Positions 26,762 to 32,195 of a stretch of DNA of 41,889 nucleotides are shown here, one piece after another (within the stretch, counting starts at the first letter, position 1; every line of letters starts with the position of its first letter). The stretch covers positions 1-41,889 of the forward strand of contig CADCVQ010000175.1 of assembly GCA_902806175.1 (NCBI GenBank). The letters run 5' to 3'. Source of the DNA: an uncultured Solirubrobacteraceae bacterium (GTDB lineage: Bacteria; Actinomycetota; Thermoleophilia; Solirubrobacterales; Solirubrobacteraceae). The notes beneath the pieces are model-generated. The model made no database searches and was not told the origin of the DNA. It saw only the letters and a list, made by a program, of their open reading frames with translations. A program made the position numbers and the translations under genes.

Positions 26762-27460
26762 TCAGCCGGCGCGGTGGAAGTCGTCGCCGTTGAGCTCGAG
26801 GAAGCGCATGACCGACGCGTCCTGGTGGTCGAGCCACTGGGCGGTGCGGCGCGCGTGGACGGCGGCGCGTTCCTCGAAGTCCTCGAGGCAGCTCTCCGGG
26901 TCGTCGGACAGCTGGTAGACGTGCGCGAGATCCTGTTGGGCGCAGACGATGCCCAGCGGCGGCCGGCCCTGGGCCAGCGTCCGCGCGCCGCAGACCGCGG
27001 CGACGAACAGGCGCCGCTCGGGTGCCGAGAGCGCGACCGGCATGAGGCGATGGGCGGGCAGCTTGACGTGGAGCTCGATCGAGCGGTCGACGGCGACGTC
27101 GTCGCCGGTGGCGCAGGCCAGCGGGCCGGCCCAGACCGCGAGCACGTTGTCGGCGGCGACGATCGCGTCGCGCAGCGCCCGTGCCTGCGCGGCATAGAGC
27201 TCTTCGGCCTCGTCGCGGCTGGCGGCGTCGGCGAGGTCGAGGTCGCACGGGACGCGCAGCAGCTCCGAGGCGCCGACGGCCGAGCCGGCGGGGCGGCCGC
27301 CGTTGGTGACGTAGGTCTGCAGCGTGCCGAGATCGCGGCGGCCGTGGAAGATGACGGTGAGCGCTTCGGCGAGCGGAAGCTCGGAAACCTTCAGCGCGAC
27401 GGCCGCGCTGGCCTCGGCGTCGGTGAGCGCGCGCTGGAGCAGATCGTCGGCATCGGTCAT
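26762..27460 (-). CDS. Soluble protein of unknown function
   Basis: The 232 residues show no membrane span. The middle contains SIELHVKLPAHRLMPVALSA and VCGARTLAQGRPPLGIVCAQ; the end has LSDDPESCLEDFEERAAVHA and WLDHQDASVMRFLELNG. It appears to be an alpha/beta protein; no known motif is matched. AAGGAAGG sits about 5 nt before the ATG, so this gene uses a ribosome binding site. It is divergent from the DUF4235-like gene. Confidence 0.7.
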   Translation of the reverse strand: MTDADDLLQRALTDAEASAAVALKVSELPLAEALTVIFHGRRDLGTLQTYVTNGGRPAGSAVGASELLRVPCDLDLADAASRDEAEELYAAQARALRDAIVAADNVLAVWAGPLACATGDDVAVDRSIELHVKLPAHRLMPVALSAPERRLFVAAVCGARTLAQGRPPLGIVCAQQDLAHVYQLSDDPESCLEDFEERAAVHARRTAQWLDHQDASVMRFLELNGDDFHRAG

Positions 27461-27504
27461 GTCAGGCCTTCCTTGGATTCTGACTCATGGTGACGCGCGA
27501 GGGG

Positions 27505-27510
27505 TACTCT
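27505..27510 (+). promoter_or_regulatory. -10 element TACTCT of the DUF4235-like gene
   Basis: It is eight bases before the ATG at 27519. CTGACT at 27480-27485 is a possible -35 with a 19-bp spacer. Confidence 0.55.
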
Positions 27511-27518
27511 CCGCAACC

Positions 27519-27794
27519 ATGAAGCTTCTCTACAAGCCCTTCGGGATCGTCATCGGCATCATTGCCGGCGTCCTTGCGCGGCAGGTCTTCAATCAGGTCT
27601 GGGGTCACCTCGACCACCGTGAGCCACCGAAGGCCACGACGCAGGAGACCACGTGGGGCAAGCTCCTGGGCGCGTCGGCGGTTCAGGGCGCGACGTTCGC
27701 GGTCACGAAGGCGGTCGTCAACCGCAGCGGCGCCAAGGGCTTTCACTGGCTGACCGGCATCTGGCCGGGCGAGAAGCGCCCCGACAAGGAGTAG
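27519..27794 (+). CDS. DUF4235-like small membrane protein
   Basis: The 91 residues begin MKLLYKPFGIVIGIIAGVLA, a membrane-inserted start typical of the actinobacterial DUF4235 group. A short polar linker (WGHLDHREPPKATTQETTWG) and a second hydrophobic helix (LLGASAVQGATFAVTKAVV) follow, then an end with WLTGIWPGEKR. The function of the family is unknown. The ATG is supported by the -10 hexamer 8 nt upstream; further upstream starts would overlap the divergent gene. Confidence 0.8.
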   Translation: MKLLYKPFGIVIGIIAGVLARQVFNQVWGHLDHREPPKATTQETTWGKLLGASAVQGATFAVTKAVVNRSGAKGFHWLTGIWPGEKRPDKE

Positions 27795-27897
27795 GGCCGC
27801 CGGTCCTACGCTCGGGCAGCGCGGTGCCGACGACCCAGAGGCGAAGGCTGCCGGATGGCCCGCGGCGCCTGGACGAAGGTTCGACACGACGCGGACG

Positions 27898-28206
27898 CTA
27901 CGTGCTGCGCAGGACGTAGCCGCGCGCGGCGAGCACGGTCAGGTCGTCCTCGAACGCCTGGAAGTCACGCGCCTTCAGATGCTCGGCCGGCACGCCGTTG
28001 GGGCCGCGGCGCCGCAGCCAGCTTCTGAGCGTCGCGGCGCCCACGCGATCGGCCGCCTCGGCGGTCAGCGCGAGCAGGATCTGCAGTTCGGGCCGGTGGT
28101 CGAGCTCGTTTGTGATGATCGCGAGCGGGTCGACGGCGAGCACTTCGCAGAGCTCCTCGTCGCTGAGGCCCAAGCGCTCCATCAGGGCGACGGCAAGAGA
28201 GTCCAC
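27898..28206 (-). CDS. Small helical protein with helix-turn-helix-like N-terminus
   Basis: The 102 residues start with ALMERLGLSDEELCEVLAVD, a pattern like the first helices of Xre-type or antitoxin DNA-binding domains. ELDHRPELQILLALTAEAAD and a last helix around DFQAFEDDLTVLAARGY follow. No toxin gene is adjacent, so an antitoxin role is unsupported. GTG at 28206 has TATTCT 6 nt upstream, the closest leaderless spacing in the window. Confidence 0.65.
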   Translation of the reverse strand: MDSLAVALMERLGLSDEELCEVLAVDPLAIITNELDHRPELQILLALTAEAADRVGAATLRSWLRRRGPNGVPAEHLKARDFQAFEDDLTVLAARGYVLRST

Positions 28207-28212
28207 GTCGCG

Positions 28213-28218
28213 AGAATA
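28213..28218 (-). promoter_or_regulatory. -10 element TATTCT of the 102-residue protein gene
   Basis: It is six bases from the GTG at 28206. Confidence 0.5.
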
Positions 28219-28239
28219 CGCGCGTGGCCCGCGCGCGGG

Positions 28240-28386
28240 CTACAGCGCGCGGATGAGCACGTTGAGGATGATCGTCAGTGCGAGGGAGAGCAGCAGGGAC
28301 GTGGCAAGGCAGCCGGGTGCGCATCCAACCACGCGCACCCGGCTGCCGCCACGGCGACGGCGGCGGCGCCTGCCGCCGCCGAACAT
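28240..28386 (-). CDS. Very small membrane protein, 48 residues, Arg-rich start and one membrane span
   Basis: The ATG at 28386 opens a 49-codon frame ending in TAG. The product has MFGGG, seven consecutive Arg, a CAPGC motif near residues 22-26 and one hydrophobic helix (LATSLLLSLALTIILNVLI) before RAL. About 40 of 48 third positions are G or C, as in the neighbouring genes, which favours real coding. No ribosome binding site is visible in the 23 nt after the upstream stop, so translation may depend on coupling. A perfect 15-bp inverted repeat lies inside the frame, so the segment could instead be only a terminator region. The function is unknown. Confidence 0.45.
   Translation of the reverse strand: MFGGGRRRRRRRGGSRVRVVGCAPGCLATSLLLSLALTIILNVLIRAL
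28308..28347. repeat. Perfect 15-bp inverted repeat with 10-nt loop
   Basis: GGCAGCCGGGTGCGC (28308-28322) is exactly complementary to 28333-28347. It would form the strongest short hairpin in the window. It may terminate the 108-residue membrane protein transcript on the minus strand. There is no clear T tract on either side. Confidence 0.8.
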
Positions 28387-28409
28387 CACGCGCTGGTGAA
28401 CCGGGTCGG

Positions 28410-28736
28410 CTAGTGGCTGCCGTTGCCGTCGTGGTCGTGCGCGTCAGCCGTGTACGGGTCACGGCTGCCGGCCTTGGCGAGCCCGCGGCTGATCATGTAG
28501 GCGGCCGTCACGATCGAGACGTAGAGCCATGCCTGGCGGGCGATGAACTCGTCGGTTCCGCCGGAGTCGCCGCCCTTGATCAGGGCCGCGGCGGCGAGGA
28601 TGCCGAGCACGACGGCGACGAACGCGTACAGCTCGCTGGTCTTCGACGAGTGCTTCGTCTCGGTGGACAAGCGCTGCGCCATCGGGCGCGCGGCGGATCG
28701 ACGCGGACGGGTGGTGCCTGCAGGTGTGGCTGCCAT
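28410..28736 (-). CDS. Small membrane protein, two spans, unknown function
   Basis: The 108 residues have a basic, Ser/Thr-rich N-terminus, a first span (FVAVVLGILAAAALIKG) and a second (AWLYVSIVTAAYMISRGLA). A His/Asp-rich tail (DAHDHDGNGSH) could bind metal. AGGAGAG 5 nt before the ATG is a good ribosome binding site, so this gene has a leader. TACGTT at 28754-28759 and a 16-bp palindrome just upstream look like its control region. Confidence 0.75.
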   Translation of the reverse strand: MAATPAGTTRPRRSAARPMAQRLSTETKHSSKTSELYAFVAVVLGILAAAALIKGGDSGGTDEFIARQAWLYVSIVTAAYMISRGLAKAGSRDPYTADAHDHDGNGSH

Positions 28737-28766
28737 GTGAACTCTCCTAAAAGAACGTAGGGAACC

Positions 28767-28782
28767 CGGATCGGTCGATCCG
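28767..28782. promoter_or_regulatory. Candidate operator, CGGATCG-GT-CGATCCG palindrome
   Basis: A 7+2+7 perfect inverted repeat lies 8-23 bp upstream of the possible -10 TACGTT (28754-28759, minus strand) of the 108-residue membrane protein gene. It overlaps where the -35 would be. Confidence 0.45.
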
Positions 28783-28914
28783 CGTTGAGCGACGTGACCC
28801 CCGGCGGCAAGCCCATCCCTGAGCTCCTGCGTTTGTCACGTCTACGTGGTGCCTCGACGTCGCCCGGTGAGACGATCGTCGTGGCCTGGGGCTCAGATTC
28901 CCGCCCCGGTCTAG

Positions 28915-28936
28915 GCGCAAACCCGCTCTTTTGCGC
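28915..28936 (-). terminator. Hairpin downstream of prs
   Basis: GCGCAAA (28915-28921) pairs with TTTGCGC (28930-28936), 41 bp beyond the prs stop on its strand. It is a plausible weak terminator. The remaining 28787-28914 stretch shows no gene or other structure that I can support. Confidence 0.4.
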
Positions 28937-28976
28937 GTCGCTCCGGCGGCGCGCTGAGCAACAAAGGTCCCACTTC

Positions 28977-29999
28977 CTAGAAGAGCTGGTTCTCGCCGCC
29001 GAAGACGTCGCTCACGGAGCTGTCGCTGAAGATGCTGCGGATCGAGTCGGTCAGCAGGTCCGCGCAGGAGAGAACCTTGATGTTGTCCGGTCCGCCGGCG
29101 CGCAGCGGGATCGTGTCGGTGACGACGATCTGCTCGAAGCCGGCGTCGTCGAGGTTCTGAAACGCGTTGCCGCTCAGCACGGGATGGGTCGCCGCCGCGT
29201 AGACGGCGCGGGCGCCTTCGTCCAGGACCGTCCGCGCGGCGACCTTGAGCGTGCTCGCCGTGTCGATGATGTCGTCGACGATCACCGCGGTCTTGCCCTT
29301 CACGTCGCCGATGACGTAGCCGATCTCGGAGACCTGCTGGGCCGGGCGCTCCTTGTCGAGGATCGCGAGGTCGGCACCGAGCTTGGAGGCGAACTTCTTG
29401 TTGAGCTTGACGCGACCGGCATCCGGCGCCACGACGACGAGGTCCTGCAGGCCGAGGTCGCGGAAGTACTGCGTGAGGATGAACAGCGCGGTCATGTGGT
29501 CGACCGGCTTGCGGAAGAAGCCCTGGATCTGCCCGGCGTGGAGATCCATCGTCAGGACGCGGTCGGCGCCGCCGTGCTCGAGCATGCGGGCGACCACACG
29601 CGCGGAGATCGGCTCGCGCGGCGCGGACTTCTTGTCCTGGCGGCTGTAGCCGAACCACGGCGTGACGGCGATGACGCGGTGCGCGCTGGCGCCGACGGCG
29701 GCGTCGATCATCAGCAGCAGCTCCATGATCGCGTCGTTGGGCGTCAGCCCGACGGTCGGGTTGGCGCACATCGGCTGGACGATGAAGACGTCGGCGCCCC
29801 GGATCGACTCGCCGTAGCGGCAGTAGACCTCGCCGTTGGTGAACGTCTTCAGCGTGACCGGGCCCGGCTCGATGCCGAGCTTGCCGGCGATTCTGGCCGC
29901 GAGGTCTGGGTTCGCGCGCCCGGAGAACAGCATGAGGTTCTTGTCGTAGCCGAGTTCAAGACGGGTTTTCGGCATCGGCTTCGGCTGAACCGTAGTCAT
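28977..29999 (-). CDS. prs: Ribose-phosphate pyrophosphokinase (PRPP synthetase)
   Basis: The 340-residue product has two PRTase-like domains. LMLFSGRANPDLAARIAGKL is the N-terminus, GEVYCRYGESIRGADVFIVQ and PWFGYSRQDKKSAPREPISA carry the ATP site, LTMDLHAGQIQGFF is the signature, and IVDDIIDTASTL the PRPP loop. It makes PRPP for nucleotide, His and Trp synthesis. ATG at 29999 is chosen because TATGCT lies 10 nt upstream; an upstream start would add 33 residues with no counterpart in the family. It follows glmU, an order shared with Bacillus. Confidence 0.98.
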   Translation of the reverse strand: MTTVQPKPMPKTRLELGYDKNLMLFSGRANPDLAARIAGKLGIEPGPVTLKTFTNGEVYCRYGESIRGADVFIVQPMCANPTVGLTPNDAIMELLLMIDAAVGASAHRVIAVTPWFGYSRQDKKSAPREPISARVVARMLEHGGADRVLTMDLHAGQIQGFFRKPVDHMTALFILTQYFRDLGLQDLVVVAPDAGRVKLNKKFASKLGADLAILDKERPAQQVSEIGYVIGDVKGKTAVIVDDIIDTASTLKVAARTVLDEGARAVYAAATHPVLSGNAFQNLDDAGFEQIVVTDTIPLRAGGPDNIKVLSCADLLTDSIRSIFSDSSVSDVFGGENQLF

Positions 30000-30009
30000 C
30001 CGGTCAGAC

Positions 30010-30015
30010 AGCATA
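30010..30015 (-). promoter_or_regulatory. -10 element TATGCT of prs
   Basis: It is ten bases from the ATG at 29999, so any leader is at most a few nucleotides. Confidence 0.5.
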
Positions 30016-30084
30016 AGGCTGTGTCGGCCGAGGATCGCGGCTGGCTCGGCGCCGGCGGCCGCCGCGAGATCGGATCGATCGAAG

Positions 30085-31464
30085 CTACGAGGAGCCACGG
30101 CGCTTGCGCTCGGCGTAGCCCTCGATGTTCGTCTGGCGCTCCCGCGCCACGCCCAGCGCCCCCGGTGGGACGTTCTTCGTGATGGCGGAGTTGGCCGCCG
30201 TGAAGGCGTCGTCGCCGAGCGTGACGGGCGCGATCAGCGTCGTGTCGACGCTCGTGTGGACGCGGTCGCCGATCGTCGTGCGGTGCTTGTTGACGCCGTC
30301 GTAGTTGGCGGTGATCGTCGCGGCGCCGATGTTCGTGTCCTCGCCGATGTCGGCGTCGCCGATGTAGGACAGGTGCGGGACCTTGCTGCCGGGGCCGACA
30401 TCGGAGTTCTTGATCTCGACGAACGTGCCGGCCTTGGAGCGCTCGCGCAGGATTGTCCCGGGCCGCAGGTACGCAAACGGCCCGACGGTGGCCTTGGACT
30501 CGATCTCGGCTTGCACGACGTAGGAGTGCGGGATCGCGACCTCGTCGTGCAGCGTGGCGTCGATCAGCGTGGTCAGCGGGCCGACGGTGCAGCCGCGCCC
30601 GATCGTCGTGGCGCCGCGCAGAAACGAGCTGGGCTCGACGACGGTGTCCGGGCCGATCTGCACGCCGACGTCGATCAGCGTCGCGGCCGGGTCGATGATC
30701 GTCACGCCCGCGTGGCCATGGGCGGCGTGGATGCGCCCCTGCGCGATGGCGCGGACCTGCGCGAGCTGGACGCGGTCGTTGACGCCGAGCGCCTCCTCGG
30801 GGTCCTGCAGCACGTAGGCGCCGACGGTGAGACCGCGGCCGCGCAGCGCGGGCAGGACGTCGGGCAGGTACAGCTCGCCCTGGGCGTTGTCGGCCTCGAG
30901 CTCCTGCAGCGCGACGCGCAGCGCCGAGCTGTCGAACGCGAAGATCGAGCTGTTGACCTCGTGGATCTGCAGCTGCTCGGCGCTGGCGTCGCCGGGCGTC
31001 TTCGTCTCGACGACGCGCTCGACGTCGCCGCCGGCGTCGCGCACGACGCGCCCGTAGCCGGTCGGGTCGGCGAGGATCATCGTGGCCATCGTCGCGGCGG
31101 CCTTGGCGGCCTCGTGGGCCGCAACGAGCTGCGCGATCGATGTGGCGCTGATCAGCGGCGCGTCGCCGGGCAGGACGACGACCGTCGTGTCAGCCTCGAG
31201 CTGCCCGGCCGCGGCCCGCACGGCGCCGCCGGTGCCGTTGGGGGCGGGCTGCACGACGGTGGTGACGCCCTGCGGCAGTTGCCCCTCCAGCGTGCGCGCG
31301 GGCGAGTCGACCACGACGACGCGCCGGGCGCCCGCCGCGTTCGCCGCCGCGATCGGCCACGCCACCAGCGGGCGTCCGCACAGCGGGTGCAGCATCTTCG
31401 GAAGCTCCGAGCGCATGCGGGTGCCCTGGCCGGCGGCGAGGATGACGGCGATGAGGCCTGGCAT
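30085..31464 (-). CDS. glmU: Bifunctional UDP-N-acetylglucosamine pyrophosphorylase / glucosamine-1-phosphate acetyltransferase
   Basis: The 459 residues start PGLIAVILAAGQGTRMRSEL with the uridyltransferase loop and continue PKMLHPLCGRPLVAW and GDAPLIS. The second half is a left-handed beta helix of hexapeptide repeats (for example ESKATVGPFAYLRPGT and IGEDTNIGAATITANYDG) with the acetyl-CoA site. It makes UDP-GlcNAc for peptidoglycan. Two in-frame ATGs exist, at 31476 and 31464. TATGGT sits 7 nt before the second, so 31464 is taken as the start; the first overlaps that hexamer. Confidence 0.98.
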   Translation of the reverse strand: MPGLIAVILAAGQGTRMRSELPKMLHPLCGRPLVAWPIAAANAAGARRVVVVDSPARTLEGQLPQGVTTVVQPAPNGTGGAVRAAAGQLEADTTVVVLPGDAPLISATSIAQLVAAHEAAKAAATMATMILADPTGYGRVVRDAGGDVERVVETKTPGDASAEQLQIHEVNSSIFAFDSSALRVALQELEADNAQGELYLPDVLPALRGRGLTVGAYVLQDPEEALGVNDRVQLAQVRAIAQGRIHAAHGHAGVTIIDPAATLIDVGVQIGPDTVVEPSSFLRGATTIGRGCTVGPLTTLIDATLHDEVAIPHSYVVQAEIESKATVGPFAYLRPGTILRERSKAGTFVEIKNSDVGPGSKVPHLSYIGDADIGEDTNIGAATITANYDGVNKHRTTIGDRVHTSVDTTLIAPVTLGDDAFTAANSAITKNVPPGALGVARERQTNIEGYAERKRRGSS

Positions 31465-31471
31465 GGGCAGA

Positions 31472-31477
31472 ACCATA
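31472..31477 (-). promoter_or_regulatory. -10 element TATGGT of glmU
   Basis: It is seven bases from the ATG at 31464. It includes part of the alternative ATG codon, which it therefore argues against. Confidence 0.5.
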
Positions 31478-31487
31478 TGCGAGGCCG

Positions 31488-31991
31488 TCAGCGCGGCAGA
31501 TGCTTATGCGTGCGACCGAGCCGCAGGTCGTAGATGCACCACACGCTCGTGCCGAACCGTGCGGCGACCTCACGCACGCTGCAGCCGCAGCCCAGCATCG
31601 CGAGGGCGTCGCCCGCACGAGCATCGTTCAACAATGTGACAGGTCTGGGCTCGTAGCTCGCGACGGCACGATCGATCTGCGTCTGGCGCCGACTGCCCAT
31701 CAGCGGCCGCAATGCCGTCATCCATGCCACCGCCTTGGCGCCCGTGACGCGAGCGATGTAGGTCGGTTGCCACCGTGCCTCGCGTGGCGTCCAGCAGCTG
31801 GCCTTGCGGCCGAACATCGTCGCCACTCTGACGACCACGTCCTCGTCCGTCATCTGGACGGCGAGCACCGGGTGTCGGGGCGCGCTCGGTGGCCCTGTGA
31901 GAAACGTTCCCTCCCCTTCGAGCAACCCCGCAAGCCAATGCAGATCTTCGCTCGGGACGTTGTCCGGGAAGCCGGGGGTCGCCGTCGTCAT
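31488..31991 (-). CDS. Free-standing LAGLIDADG homing-endonuclease-like protein with C-terminal helix-turn-helix
   Basis: The 167-residue product starts near a single LAGLIDADG-type motif, HWLAGLLEGEGTFLTG (about residues 18-33), with the acidic residue in place for metal binding. HPVLAVQMTDEDVVVRVATM and YIARVTGAKAVAWMTALRPL follow as in this fold. Its last 40 residues (GCGCSVREVAARFGTSVWCI, then GRTHKHLP) form the helix-turn-helix often appended to these proteins. One motif implies action as a homodimer. No intron or intein host is visible; it is free-standing beside and divergent from tRNA-Gln. A perfect SOS-type palindrome abuts the start codon. GC content looks somewhat lower than in neighbouring genes, suggesting transfer. 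It could also act as a regulator related to WhiA rather than as a nuclease. Confidence 0.8.
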   Translation of the reverse strand: MTTATPGFPDNVPSEDLHWLAGLLEGEGTFLTGPPSAPRHPVLAVQMTDEDVVVRVATMFGRKASCWTPREARWQPTYIARVTGAKAVAWMTALRPLMGSRRQTQIDRAVASYEPRPVTLLNDARAGDALAMLGCGCSVREVAARFGTSVWCIYDLRLGRTHKHLPR

Positions 31992-32009
31992 TGCGAACAC
32001 ATGTTCGCA
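31992..32009. promoter_or_regulatory. SOS (LexA) box-like palindrome at the start codon
   Basis: The 18-bp sequence TGCGAACA-CA-TGTTCGCA is a perfect dyad containing CGAAC-N4-GTTCG, the LexA box of Bacillus and actinobacteria. It ends at the base before the ATG at 31991. A -10-like GAACAT on the minus strand lies within it, so LexA binding would block transcription directly. Confidence 0.75.
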
Positions 32010-32047
32010 CACCGTTCGGACGGTCCCCGCGCCGAGGGATGCTCGGC

Positions 32048-32053
32048 TATCTT
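32048..32053 (+). promoter_or_regulatory. -10 element TATCTT for tRNA-Gln
   Basis: It lies 25 nt before the mature tRNA 5' end and leaves a leader of about 18 nt. It lies 39 bp from the SOS-type box of the divergent gene. Confidence 0.4.
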
Positions 32054-32078
32054 GATGAAGGCCGAAGGGCCGATTTAC

Positions 32079-32150
32079 TGAGGAGTGGTGTAATCGGTAG
32101 CACACCTGGTTTTGGTCCAGGCAGTCCGGGTTCAAGTCCTGGCTCCTCAG
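32079..32150 (+). tRNA. tRNA-Gln(UUG)
   Basis: TGAGGAG (32079-32085) pairs with CTCCTCA (32143-32149), with discriminator G. The anticodon stem CCTGG/CCAGG encloses TTTTGGT, anticodon TTG. The T arm is CCGGG-TTCAAGT-CCTGG. The length is 72 nt, with no encoded CCA. It reads CAA and, by wobble, CAG. Confidence 0.96.
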
Positions 32151-32195
32151 CTCGCCGGCACCAAGACTGCGTGCTCTTCGCATTCTCCGCGCCGG

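Noticed and set aside
27898-28206. Toxin-antitoxin module
   Set aside because: The HTH-like small protein has no adjacent gene of a toxin family, and each neighbour has its own promoter or ribosome binding site.
28785-30182. A plus-strand frame reading through the prs terminator region and antisense to prs
   Set aside because: Only the first 60 codons lie outside prs and they show no motif; the rest is a shadow of prs.
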